From contig NC_008148.1 in NCBI RefSeq assembly GCF_000014185.1, positions 558,001-622,000 on the forward strand: a DNA stretch of 64,000 nucleotides. Reading direction: 5' to 3'. This stretch comes from Rubrobacter xylanophilus DSM 9941 (GTDB taxonomy: Bacteria; Actinomycetota; Rubrobacteria; Rubrobacterales; Rubrobacteraceae). Below, one piece after another: positions 25,781-33,961 of this stretch. The stretch's first letter is position 1. Each line of letters opens with the position of its first letter. The notes under the pieces are model-generated. The model worked only from the letters and a program-made list of their open reading frames with translations. It was not told the DNA's origin and did no database searches. Made by a program: the position numbers and the translations under genes.

Positions 25781-25809
25781 ATTGTCATACCAATCCCGGG
25801 GGCTGTCAA
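25781..25809 (-). promoter_or_regulatory. Operator-overlapped promoter of the regulator/dehydratase operon
   Basis: Minus strand TTGACA (25809-25804), a 17-base spacer and GACAAT (25786-25781). The palindrome ATTGTCATACCAAT occupies 25781-25794, identical to that at 22114-22127 and fitting the FadR-family consensus. The start codon follows so closely that a leaderless transcript is expected. Confidence 0.78.
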
Positions 25810-25888
25810 CGGGGGCGGGGTTTTGTGCTAAAGGTTTGGGCCGCTGCGTCCGACAACCGGTACAGGCGACGAAGGGAGAACAGGCGGC

Positions 25889-26287
25889 ATGCAGAACGGG
25901 CGGGTCTTCGGTCCTGGGGACACCATCAGGATCAGCGTCGGCATCCGGCACACGATGCACATCGACAGCGTGACGGTGGTCTTCGCCCACGAGCGGCGGG
26001 AGGGGGTGGAGCTGCAGCTCTTCGGGGGCCCGGCCCCCTTCGAGGAGGGCGGGCGCACCTACACCGTCTCCGAGGTCTGGCGCAGCGAGGCGGAGGTGGT
26101 GGCCACCGTGCCGGCGAACACCACCCCCGGGCGCTACGCCCTGAGCCAGGTCCTGCTGGAGACCTACGGCGGGCGCGTCTACCGCTACGGGCCGGAGGAG
26201 CTGGGCGCGGCGGCCGGGGATCTCGGCTTCGAGGTCGTGGAGGAGCCCCTGGAGCGGCCCGTCATAGAGGGGCTCGGCTACACGTAG
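25889..26287 (+). CDS. Hypothetical protein, 132 residues
   Basis: This protein starts with ATG after a GAAGGGAGAA ribosome site. It is cytosolic in character, mainly beta: DTIRISVGIRHTMHIDSVTVVF (about 11-32) and AEVVATVPANTTPGRYAL (about 69-86) look like strands of an immunoglobulin-like or beta-sandwich domain. No signal peptide is present. I do not recognise the family. It is divergent from the regulator at 25770 and has no clear operon partner except the tiny gene at 26349. Confidence 0.65.
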   Translation: MQNGRVFGPGDTIRISVGIRHTMHIDSVTVVFAHERREGVELQLFGGPAPFEEGGRTYTVSEVWRSEAEVVATVPANTTPGRYALSQVLLETYGGRVYRYGPEELGAAAGDLGFEVVEEPLERPVIEGLGYT

Positions 26288-26348
26288 GGGAGGTTTCGCC
26301 CGGCGGCCGGCCGGGAAAGATGGAGCCTCCGGAAGGAGGTGATGCCGG

Positions 26349-26471
26349 ATGCTCGCGACCTTGCAGCAGGAGAGCGCCGGGCTCCTCGAGGAGGGCCTCC
26401 TCGGCGGGCTCGCGGCCCAGAGCGAGGTCGCAGACCTCCTCGAGGGGCTCTACTACCGGGCGCTTCTGTAG
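26349..26471 (+). CDS. Very small protein, 40 residues
   Basis: A tiny gene with an almost perfect ribosome-binding site (AAGGAGGTGAT) five bases before its ATG. The product is rich in Leu, Glu and Ala, with the repeated pattern LLEEGLLGG and VADLLEGLYY, so it would form one amphipathic helix. It is followed ten bases later by a 12-bp perfect hairpin. The strong start signal and the downstream hairpin argue for a genuine small protein; the function is unknown. An ATG at 26342 in another frame lacks proper spacing. Confidence 0.6.
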   Translation: MLATLQQESAGLLEEGLLGGLAAQSEVADLLEGLYYRALL

Positions 26472-26480
26472 GAGAGAGGA

Positions 26481-26519
26481 CGGGGCCGGGCCGAGAGAGA
26501 GGGGAGAGGCCCGGCCCCG
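26481..26519. terminator. Long GC-rich hairpin after the small gene
   Basis: A 12-bp perfect stem CGGGGCCGGGCC / GGCCCGGCCCCG with a 15-base purine loop begins 9 bases after the stop codon at 26471. No T-run follows, as is common for terminators of very GC-rich genomes. Confidence 0.5.
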
Positions 26520-26551
26520 CCGCATGGGGGAGGATGGCTGTCTCGTCGCGC

Positions 26552-26809
26552 CTACCAGAGCACGTTGTTCCCGCCCGGGTTCGGCTGCGAGCCGCCGCGC
26601 CGCGCCGGGGCCCCGATCTCATCGCCGCCCCGGTTGTTCAGCGTGGAGTTGCCGGGGTCGCAGCCCTCGTTGCCGTTCCCGTTGCCCGCGTTGCAGTGCA
26701 CCTTCTGCGGCGGCGGCTCCGGACACTTCGACACGGCGAAGGCCGGCGGGACCATCACCACCAGGGCCGCCACCGCCGTGATAACCAGTTGCGCTGCGCG
26801 TCGCCTCAT
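26552..26809 (-). CDS. Small secreted Gly/Asn-rich protein
   Basis: An 85-residue protein with a Sec signal peptide (MRRRAAQLVITAVAALVVMV, then PPAFA with probable cleavage after AFA). The mature part is short and rich in Gly, Asn and Pro, with two cysteines bracketing a GNGNGNEG run (HCNAGNGNGNEGC) and an NNRGGDE stretch. A GAGGAGG ribosome site sits 4 bases before the ATG at 26809. No domain is recognised. It is probably an exported cell-surface or matrix peptide. Confidence 0.7.
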   Translation of the reverse strand: MRRRAAQLVITAVAALVVMVPPAFAVSKCPEPPPQKVHCNAGNGNGNEGCDPGNSTLNNRGGDEIGAPARRGGSQPNPGGNNVLW

Positions 26810-26944
26810 CGCGCCTCCTCGGGCCGGGGTATGTGCCAGCCACCAGCCTAGGGCAGCGCCGGGGGCCGCGCATCGGCCGAAGGGATGCTCGCAGGACCGT
26901 ATCGCGGGGCGCACCAAAGTGCGCCCCGGGACATAGCACCCGAA

Positions 26945-26987
26945 AGGAAAAGAGAAGCCGGGCGGCCCGCGATCCGGGCCGCCCGGC
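26945..26987 (-). terminator. Rho-independent-like terminator of the LPXTG gene
   Basis: A 13-bp perfect stem (GCCGGGCGGCCCG at 26957-26969 and its complement at 26975-26987) with a 5-base loop is followed, reading the minus strand, by TTCTCTTTTCCTTT. It lies about 40 bases after the stop of the gene ending at 27027. Confidence 0.75.
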
Positions 26988-27026
26988 CCCTTTGCAAGGG
27001 CTACCGGGAGCTCTCCGCCCTGCTCC

Positions 27027-27626
27027 CTAGCGGCGGATGTAGCGGAGGCTCAGGCCGCCGGTCGCGACCAGGGCGAGCCCCCCGAGGACGCCGAAGAGCA
27101 GCGCCCCGCCGGTCTCCGGGAGCGTCCCGGAGGGAGCCGCGGCCTCCGCCGCTGCCCCGGCCTCGGTCTGCGCGGCCGCCGCGCCGCCCGCCTTGGGGAA
27201 GATGCCCGTGCTGGCCACCACGAAGAGGCCCTCCGTGTTCAGCACCCCGTTGGCCCCCGGCGCGTTGATGACCGGGTCGGCGGTCACCGTGATCACGACG
27301 CTCCCCTCCTCGATCTCGGCGTTCTGCCCGTCGATGAGGGTGCCCTGCGTGGCGTCGGCGTCCTGCAGGGTGACCGAGGCGCCCTCCGTCACCGTGTACT
27401 CGCCCGGGATCACCAGCACGTCGCCCGCGTTCACCACCCCGTCGGTGTCGTTCTGCACGATCACCTGCAGCCCGGCCAGCGGCCCCGCGGGGGCCACCGG
27501 CGCCCCGTACTGGTCCTCGAACTGCGCCTCCGCCGCCGAGGCGGCGAGCAGGGTGGCGGCGAACACCGCCGCGGCCAGAACGAACAGGCGAAAACCGGCG
27601 CCGCTGAAAGGAGAGCTCAACCCCAT
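27027..27626 (-). CDS. LPXTG-anchored surface protein
   Basis: A 199-residue protein with an N-terminal signal peptide (FRLFVLAAAVFAATLLAASAAEA) and a C-terminal sorting signal: LPETGG, then a hydrophobic helix (LLFGVLGGLALVATGG) and the positive tail RYIRR. A sortase would attach it to the cell wall. The mature domain (about 35-150) is beta-rich, with VLVIPGEYTVTEGASVTL and SVVITVTADPVI, followed by an Ala-rich linker. The start at ATG 27626 is set by AAGGAG 8 bases upstream. TTGACA lies about 75 bases upstream of the start. Function unknown. Confidence 0.8.
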   Translation of the reverse strand: MGLSSPFSGAGFRLFVLAAAVFAATLLAASAAEAQFEDQYGAPVAPAGPLAGLQVIVQNDTDGVVNAGDVLVIPGEYTVTEGASVTLQDADATQGTLIDGQNAEIEEGSVVITVTADPVINAPGANGVLNTEGLFVVASTGIFPKAGGAAAAQTEAGAAAEAAAPSGTLPETGGALLFGVLGGLALVATGGLSLRYIRR

Positions 27627-27741
27627 GCCCAATACTCCTTCATCACGACTTAACAATTCCAAATACGGTTACAGAATGCCGCGTCCCCGGGCCCCTGTCA
27701 AGCATTTTTCATGCGAAATCCAGGGATTTATCCCATTTTTT

Positions 27742-29676
27742 CTATTCTTGCCGCTCCCTTCCGGCGGAGGATGCGAGCCAGCCCACCTTTCTTTGCAGCT
27801 CCTCGTCGAGGGGGTTTCTGCGCAGGGCCTCGCGGTAGCTGCGGAGGGCGTCCTCCAGCCGCCCCCGGCGCTCGTAGTAGGTGGCGAGCCGCATGTAGGG
27901 GGCGAAGTGCCGCGGGTTCAGCTCTATGGCCTCCCTGTAGGCCCTCTCCGCCCGCTCCCACTGCCCGGCCTGCATCGCGAGCTCCGCCTCCCGCTCCCGC
28001 AGCCGGGGGTCCCAGGGGTTCAGGCTCTGCGCCCGCTCCACGGCGGCGAGCGCCTCCCGCGGGTCCCGGAGGCCGTGGCTCTGCGCCTCCGCCCGGTCGG
28101 CCAGGTAGAGGGGTGCTACGGCCGCGGCGGCGGCGAGCGCCACCGCCGCCGCGGCCGCGCGCAGCGGCCACCGCAGGGGGGAGGGGCGCGCCACCCGCCA
28201 GGGAGAGGCCAGGAGGGCCAGGTACAGGAAGGCGGGGAGGGTTACCCCGGGCATCTGCCAGAACCACTCGGCGGAGCTGTGCACGAACCAGTAGGCCACC
28301 GCCGCCGCGAGCGCCCCCACCTGCGCCCGGCCTTCGCCGCCCAGGCTCCCGAAGCGCTCCCGCAGCCCCGCGCCGACGCACACCGCGAGAAAGCCCGCGA
28401 GCAGCGCCCCGCCCACCACGCCCCTCTCGGCCAGCACCTCCAGCGGCAGCGAGTGCGGCTGGCGCACGTAGCCCACCGCCTGCTCCCGCAGCCGGTAGTA
28501 GGTGGCCTCGTAGTTGTGGGTGCCCACCCCCAGCACCGGGCGGCGGGCGAAGTCCTCCCAGGCCACCCGCCACAGGGTGTACCGCCCGGAGCCCGAGACG
28601 CTCAGGTAACGGCTCTGCTCCTGCCCCGCCGTGTCGTTCGTCCTGAAGGCCTCCCACTTCTCCCCGGCCCAGGCCACGGGGTCGCCCACCCGCTGCACGG
28701 CGGCGAGCGCCCCCGCCGCCCCCCCTACCAGGGCCGCGGCGAGCGCCACGGCCCCCGCCGCCCGCACCACCCTCCGGTCCACGCTCCACACGGCGTCGGC
28801 GGCCCCCCAGGCCAGCCCGTAGAGGCCGGCCCCCGCCGCGAGCAGCCACACCTCCGGGAGCGCCGCCTGCAGCGCCTCGCGGGGGCTGCCCTCGTTCAGG
28901 AACTCCAGGTAGACGCGGTTCAGCTCCGGGAAGGAGAGAGAGACCGCCGCGGCCGGGGCCGCGAGCGCGAGCAGCCCGCGCAGCCGCTTCCCCGAGAGCA
29001 GGAAGAACACCGGCAGCGAGGCGGCCATGGCGAACATGGCCCCGCGCGACTGGGTGAGGACGGCGAGCTGCGCCGAGAGCGCGGCCCCCGCCAGCACCGC
29101 CCCCCGCAGCAGGGGGTGCGCCTGCCGCGAGCCCCCCAGGTACACCGCCACCCAGAAGGGGACCAGCAGCAGCGCCGCCTCGCCGTTGTAGTAGTTCACC
29201 GTCCCGAGCAGGCGGTTGGCGTGGAACATCTGGCCCATGCTCTCGGGGAGGACGGGGAGGGTGAGCGCCGCCACCGCCGCGGGGCCGAGCACCGAGGCGG
29301 CGAGCGCCCAGCGTCGCGAGGCCCCGGCCCCCACCAGCGCCGCCGCGACCCAGAAGGCCAGCAGGTACACCGCCGTCTTGCCCGCCCCCGCCCAGGCGTC
29401 GCCTTTGTTGGCCGCCCACAGGACCGAGGCGAACGTCCACAGGGTGTAGGCGGCGAGGAGCCCGAGCGCCGCCCGGGCGGCGCCCCGCCCCGGCGGCACG
29501 CCCGCGAGCGAGAGCGCCAGCGCGAGCGCGGCCAAGAGCAGCGCCACCGGACCCCACACGGCCACGAAGTACCCCGCCCCCCAGGCGCCCATCCAGCCCG
29601 CCGAGAGCGCGAGCGCCGCGAGCGCCAGCGTGGGGAGGAGCCTGCGGCTCCTAGCGTGCTTGAGAAGACCCTCCAT
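27742..29676 (-). CDS. O-antigen ligase/polymerase-like membrane protein with C-terminal TPR domain
   Basis: About 644 residues. Some 12 hydrophobic helices fill residues 10-490. The large outer loop and PRRPVLGVGTHNYE-like segment (RPVLGVGTHNYEATYY near 360) followed by QPHSLPLEVLAERGVVGG mark the Wzy_C/O-antigen ligase family. After the last helix, residues about 510-640 form tetratricopeptide repeats (AGQWERAERAYREAIELNP; RGRLEDALRSYREALRRNP). GC content matches the native chromosome. It is divergent from the tyrosine kinase at 29827. ATG 29676 is chosen; a TTG three codons upstream is possible. Confidence 0.85.
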   Translation of the reverse strand: MEGLLKHARSRRLLPTLALAALALSAGWMGAWGAGYFVAVWGPVALLLAALALALSLAGVPPGRGAARAALGLLAAYTLWTFASVLWAANKGDAWAGAGKTAVYLLAFWVAAALVGAGASRRWALAASVLGPAAVAALTLPVLPESMGQMFHANRLLGTVNYYNGEAALLLVPFWVAVYLGGSRQAHPLLRGAVLAGAALSAQLAVLTQSRGAMFAMAASLPVFFLLSGKRLRGLLALAAPAAAVSLSFPELNRVYLEFLNEGSPREALQAALPEVWLLAAGAGLYGLAWGAADAVWSVDRRVVRAAGAVALAAALVGGAAGALAAVQRVGDPVAWAGEKWEAFRTNDTAGQEQSRYLSVSGSGRYTLWRVAWEDFARRPVLGVGTHNYEATYYRLREQAVGYVRQPHSLPLEVLAERGVVGGALLAGFLAVCVGAGLRERFGSLGGEGRAQVGALAAAVAYWFVHSSAEWFWQMPGVTLPAFLYLALLASPWRVARPSPLRWPLRAAAAAVALAAAAAVAPLYLADRAEAQSHGLRDPREALAAVERAQSLNPWDPRLREREAELAMQAGQWERAERAYREAIELNPRHFAPYMRLATYYERRGRLEDALRSYREALRRNPLDEELQRKVGWLASSAGRERQE

Positions 29677-29826
29677 CTTTCGCAACAGAGGATAGGGGCT
29701 GGCGGCCCGCCGCGCCAGTGCCGCTGCAAAATTCTTCCGCGCGGGACTGGAAATGCGCCGGAGGCGTGCATTAGACTTTCCGGCGTGTCATTGCAGTAAC
29801 ATAAGACCCATATTCAGGCGGGACAT

Positions 29827-31305
29827 TTGCGCGACGAGAACCATCTTAGACAGCGGCGTTCTACGAACGGGCCGGAGGCCGGTCCTCCCCCGGACGACGA
29901 GATCGTAATCTCCCTCGACGAGCTTCTGCGGGTGCTCTGGCGGCGGGCCTGGATCATCGCGCTCGTGGCCGGGCTCCTCACGGCGGCTGCGGCGGGCTTC
30001 AGCCTGCTCCGGACCCCCATCTACGAGGCCTCCATCCAGATCGTCATCGGCCAGCGGGAGGGCGCCGCGCCCACCAACCTGGGCAGCGACGTGATGGGCC
30101 TGCAGCAGCTCACCCGCACCATGGCCGAGGTGCTCGAGTCCCGCACCGTGGCCAACGCCGTCATCCGGGAGATGAACCTCCCCACCGACGCCGAGACCTT
30201 CCTGGAGAACATGACCGTCGAGCCGGTGACCGAGACCCAGGTCATCGAGGTCTCCTACCGGGACCCCGACCCCGAGCGGGCGCAGCAGGTGGCCAACACC
30301 ATCGGCCGGGTCTTCTCCGAGCAGGTCTCGGATCTCAGCCCGAGCGCCAACGCCGTCACCGCCACCGTCTGGGAGCGGGCGCAGCTCCCCGACGAGCCGG
30401 TGAGCCCCCAGCCGCTGCGCAACGCGGCCATGGCCCTCGTCCTCGGCCTCATGCTGGGCACCGGAGCCGCCTTCCTCGTCGAGCACCTCGACGACCGCTG
30501 GCGCTCCCCCGAGGACGCCGAGCAGGTCTCCGGCGTGCCCACCTTCGGCGTCGTGCGGCAGTTCGACACCTCCGGGGGCAAGCGCCGCAGGGGGAGGCTG
30601 CTGCGCCGCCGCGGCGACAAAAAGGAGGACATGCTGGACCTCGCCGGGAGGCTCGTCACCCTGGTGGACCAGGACGGGCTCGCCGCCGAGGACTACCGCA
30701 GCCTGCGCACCAACCTCTTCTACGCCTTCGTGGACGCCCCGCCGCGGGCCATCGTCACCACCAGCCCCGGCCCGCGGGAGGGGAAGAGCACCACCTGCGC
30801 CAACCTGGGCGTGGCGCTCGCCCAGGCCGGGAGGAGCACCCTGCTCCTCGACTGCGACCTGCGCAAGCCGGTGGTGCACGAGATCTTCGGGCTGCGCAAC
30901 ATCCGCGGCGTGGTGGACGTGCTCGCGGGCACCAGGGAGCTGCGCGAGGTGTGGCACTCGCCGGTGCCCAACCTGCGGGTCGTGCCCACCGGCCCCATCC
31001 CCCCCAACCCCGCCGAGCTGCTCAGCTCCCGGCGCTTCCAGCAGATGCTCGAGGAGGCCCGCGGGCAGTTCGACTACGTCCTCATGGACGCGCCCCCCGT
31101 CGAGGCCGTCTCCGACCCGGTGATCCTGGCCACCCACAGCGACGGGGTTCTGCTGGTCATAGACGCGCAGAACACCCGCAAGGGCGCCGTGCGGCGGGCC
31201 ATGCGCAGCCTCGAGGCCGTGGGGGCGAGGGTCTTGGGCACCGTGCTCAACAACGCCGGCGAGACCGAGGGCGGCTACTACTATTACCGCAGGTATGGCT
31301 ACTAA
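29827..31305 (+). CDS. Polysaccharide co-polymerase and tyrosine autokinase (Wzc/CpsCD-like)
   Basis: A 492-residue fusion of a Wzz chain-length domain (membrane helices near 42-62 and 200-220) with a cytoplasmic BY-kinase. Walker A is GPREGKSTTCANLG near 318, Walker A' LLLDCDLRKP near 338 and Walker B VLMDAPP near 420. The C-terminus is a tyrosine cluster (YYYYRRYGY), the usual autophosphorylation tail. It starts with TTG in a weak ribosome context. It controls chain length and export of the exopolysaccharide made by the following cluster. GC-rich, so it belongs to the native part of the locus. Confidence 0.92.
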   Translation: MRDENHLRQRRSTNGPEAGPPPDDEIVISLDELLRVLWRRAWIIALVAGLLTAAAAGFSLLRTPIYEASIQIVIGQREGAAPTNLGSDVMGLQQLTRTMAEVLESRTVANAVIREMNLPTDAETFLENMTVEPVTETQVIEVSYRDPDPERAQQVANTIGRVFSEQVSDLSPSANAVTATVWERAQLPDEPVSPQPLRNAAMALVLGLMLGTGAAFLVEHLDDRWRSPEDAEQVSGVPTFGVVRQFDTSGGKRRRGRLLRRRGDKKEDMLDLAGRLVTLVDQDGLAAEDYRSLRTNLFYAFVDAPPRAIVTTSPGPREGKSTTCANLGVALAQAGRSTLLLDCDLRKPVVHEIFGLRNIRGVVDVLAGTRELREVWHSPVPNLRVVPTGPIPPNPAELLSSRRFQQMLEEARGQFDYVLMDAPPVEAVSDPVILATHSDGVLLVIDAQNTRKGAVRRAMRSLEAVGARVLGTVLNNAGETEGGYYYYRRYGY

Positions 31306-31574
31306 AGCCGCAAAGCGGGGTGGGCTTGACCCGAAGGGCCATGCTCGCCCGGCTTGCGTGCCGGGCCGGACGGCTGGAAGAGGACACCTTGGGGGAAGTT
31401 TGCAGTTCGAGCCGGTTGGCCTGAGAGGATGGGCGGAGATTTCTCGGAGAAGAAAACCAGGCCCTGAGCGAAGAAGAAGTAAGAAGGAGTAGTTGGAGTT
31501 GCGCTTAAAGAGGAAGCATAGCAGATATGCAATAGATTGTGTGGTTTTAGCCAATTGTTTATTAGCCTACGCCC
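31306..31574. other. Gap at the left edge of the AT-rich island
   Basis: No gene is seen. The sequence changes from GC-rich to AT-rich around 31500. Two small hairpins are visible: GCCCGGC-TTGCGT-GCCGGGC (31347-31366) and GCATA-GCAGA-TATGC (31516-31530). No JUMPstart or ops element was found. Confidence 0.5.
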
Positions 31575-32945
31575 TTGATGGGGTTATCATCTTCTATGTT
31601 TGATAAGTACGTGCTTCTTTCACTAAAACGTCGCCTCTTTTCTGGTGGAGCATGGGCGTTTGCTGGCAGAGTTGGAACGATGTTTTTTGGGCTTGCTTCT
31701 AATGCTTTGTTGGCAAGATTGCTTTCCCCGCAGGATCTGGGCACTTACTTTCTGGCTTTTAGCGTTGCTTCCTTTGGTGCCATGGCGGGTTCGCTGGGAT
31801 TGAATCAGGCGGCCGTGCGCCTTATCGCTGAAAGCCTCGGGACAGGCCAGTTTGGGCGAACACGCCGTGTAGTCGGCGCAGTAATTGTGCTGGGTGTGCT
31901 AGGGATCCTAATCATTGGCTGTTTGTATTTACTGCTCTTGGGACGTTTTTTGGGCACCGATTTGTTCGACGCGCCGAGTCTTGTGGCGATTACTTGGCTA
32001 GTGGCGGGGTGGATGGCAGTCCTAACGTGGCAAGAGATCCTGTCTGGTGTTTTTAGAGGATTCCACGATATACGCTGGGCTACCGTCTTTGGCGGTTTAA
32101 TGACTAGCGTCCTTCTGGCCACTTCTTTGTTGCTGTTGTGGTTATTTCAGGAGGAATCTACTCTGGCTACCGTGGTGCTTCTCGCTATAGTTTCGGGGGG
32201 TGCCAGTGCTCTGCTTGGAGGCTGGCTCTTGCGGCTTAAGGTTACTTCTATCCCTCTAGAGGGCGCTTTAAATCAGAGAGCCTTTAAAACAGTAGCAGGT
32301 GTAGCTTGGCCGCTTTTGATAACCAACTTGACGTTATTCGCCCTCATGCAAGTAGACCTGTGGATTCTAGGCGCTTTCCGGTCGCAAGAAGAGGTCGCAA
32401 TATATGGCGCAGCGGCACGCTTGGCGGCGTTAGTGGTAGCGCCGTTGGCAGTAGTCAATGCAGTGGTGCCGCCCTTGATAGCAGAGATGTATGCTCAGGG
32501 AAGGAGAGGAGAATTGGAGCGTATGCTCCGTTTCACGGCCGCGCTCGCTGCAGCTCCGGCACTTTTGACGGTGCTCGGGTTCACCATCCTGGGTGTGCCG
32601 ATACTGACTCTAGTGTACGGCGGCTACTACCGCGAGGGTACAGTGGTGCTGGCTTTGCTGAGTCTGGGCCAGATGGCAAGTGTACTCACAGGCTCTTGTG
32701 CCCTAACCTTGATGATGACTGGCCACCAAGTGACTTCAATGATAATCACCGTTGCTGCAGGTGTTCTGATGATTATAGTTGCCCTTCAAGTGGTCGATCC
32801 CTACGGTGCAACTGGAGTAGCGGTCGCCACTTGTGGAGGGTTAGTCTTTCAGAATGTGGTTATGTGGCTTATGGCGAAACGGAAGACCGGTATCTGGACA
32901 CACTTTAGCTTTAGCGTGCTTCGCTCGATAAGAGGCTTCTCATGA
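31575..32945 (+). CDS. Polysaccharide flippase (Wzx-like, MATE/PST superfamily)
   Basis: A 456-residue protein with about 12-14 hydrophobic helices and the usual N-terminal GGAWAFAGRVGTMFFGLA followed by LLSPQDLGTYFLAFS of O-antigen/teichuronic acid flippases. It would move lipid-linked repeat units across the membrane. The start is uncertain: TTG 31575, ATG 31578 or ATG 31596 all precede the conserved part. The codon third positions are much less GC-rich than in the chromosome. It overlaps the next gene by ATGA. Confidence 0.88.
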   Translation: MMGLSSSMFDKYVLLSLKRRLFSGGAWAFAGRVGTMFFGLASNALLARLLSPQDLGTYFLAFSVASFGAMAGSLGLNQAAVRLIAESLGTGQFGRTRRVVGAVIVLGVLGILIIGCLYLLLLGRFLGTDLFDAPSLVAITWLVAGWMAVLTWQEILSGVFRGFHDIRWATVFGGLMTSVLLATSLLLLWLFQEESTLATVVLLAIVSGGASALLGGWLLRLKVTSIPLEGALNQRAFKTVAGVAWPLLITNLTLFALMQVDLWILGAFRSQEEVAIYGAAARLAALVVAPLAVVNAVVPPLIAEMYAQGRRGELERMLRFTAALAAAPALLTVLGFTILGVPILTLVYGGYYREGTVVLALLSLGQMASVLTGSCALTLMMTGHQVTSMIITVAAGVLMIIVALQVVDPYGATGVAVATCGGLVFQNVVMWLMAKRKTGIWTHFSFSVLRSIRGFS

Positions 32946-33901
32946 ATCCAAAGATAATTGTATTGTTTATCGGAGCATGGGGTAGAAGCGGCAGCACGCT
33001 TCTCGAAAGAATGTTAGGGCAGATGCCCAGATTTTTCGCTGTCGGAGAGCTGCGCCACGTGTGGGATAGAAGCTTCCAAGATAATCAGCTTTGTGGGTGC
33101 GGAAAATCCTTTTATTCCTGTGAATTCTGGAGAGCAGTCGGCAGTGAAGCTTTTGGTGGCCTCGAGAGGGTCGACGTAGACAAAATACTGACTCTAAAGG
33201 CGACTGTTGATCGGTATCGTTATATGCCGTGTCATATACGGGCTTCAAAGACAGGAAAATATAACCGGAGGATGGCCGATGCTGTAAAGGAGTATGCCAG
33301 TCTCCTTGAACGGTTCTATCGGGCGATACAGGCTGTTTCGGGCGCCGAAGTGATTGTGGATTCCTCTAAGGACCCGCCTTACGCGTTTTTGCTGAACGCC
33401 CTCCCTTTCGTCGACTTGCGCCTCATCCACCTCGTGCGCGATAGCCGCGCCGTCGCATACTCGTGGTCAAGAGAAAGAGAGCGCCCAGAAATTACCGATC
33501 GACTGGAGCTTATGCCCAGGTTCGGTCCCGTGATGAGTTCGTACGGGTGGAACCTCTACAATTATTCACTCGGGTTTTTACGCAGGTTCGTTCCCTCCTC
33601 CGCGTTGCTCCGCTACGAGGATCTAGTTCAGGGCCCCGACACGCAGGTTCGGCGGGTGTTGGAGGAGACAGGATTCGATCAGCCTCTTGCATTGCCTTTT
33701 GTCCATGGGCGGAAAGTTCGGCTAGGCACGAACCACACGGTGTCCGGGAATCCGATGCGCTTCCAAACAGGCATGCTCGATCTTCGCCCCGACGAGGAGT
33801 GGAAGACTAAGATGAGGCGCACAGATAAGTACGTCGCTACCGTTTTGACCGCGCCTTTGCTGCTGAGGTACAGGTACCTCAGCAGCAAAAGGATTCGATG
33901 A
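32942..33901 (+). CDS. Sulfotransferase family protein
   Basis: A 319-residue PAPS-dependent sulfotransferase. The 5'-phosphosulfate loop is GAWGRSGSTLLERMLGQ near residue 12, the 3'-phosphate region is LRLIHLVRDSRAVAYSWSRE near 160, and SALLRYEDLVQGP lies near 220. It sits between a flippase and glycosyltransferases, so it probably sulfates a polysaccharide repeat unit or its lipid-linked precursor. AT-rich like its neighbours and tightly coupled (4-base overlap) to the flippase gene. Confidence 0.85.
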   Translation: MNPKIIVLFIGAWGRSGSTLLERMLGQMPRFFAVGELRHVWDRSFQDNQLCGCGKSFYSCEFWRAVGSEAFGGLERVDVDKILTLKATVDRYRYMPCHIRASKTGKYNRRMADAVKEYASLLERFYRAIQAVSGAEVIVDSSKDPPYAFLLNALPFVDLRLIHLVRDSRAVAYSWSRERERPEITDRLELMPRFGPVMSSYGWNLYNYSLGFLRRFVPSSALLRYEDLVQGPDTQVRRVLEETGFDQPLALPFVHGRKVRLGTNHTVSGNPMRFQTGMLDLRPDEEWKTKMRRTDKYVATVLTAPLLLRYRYLSSKRIR

Positions 33902-33961
33902 TCCGGACTAGCATCAAAGCGCTCTCGTGGATCGAAATTTTCTACGTGGGGGGCAGAAGTT

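Noticed and set aside
31306-31574. Possible riboswitch or antitermination leader before the polysaccharide island
   Set aside because: Two short hairpins exist, but no known riboswitch core, JUMPstart or ops element could be matched.
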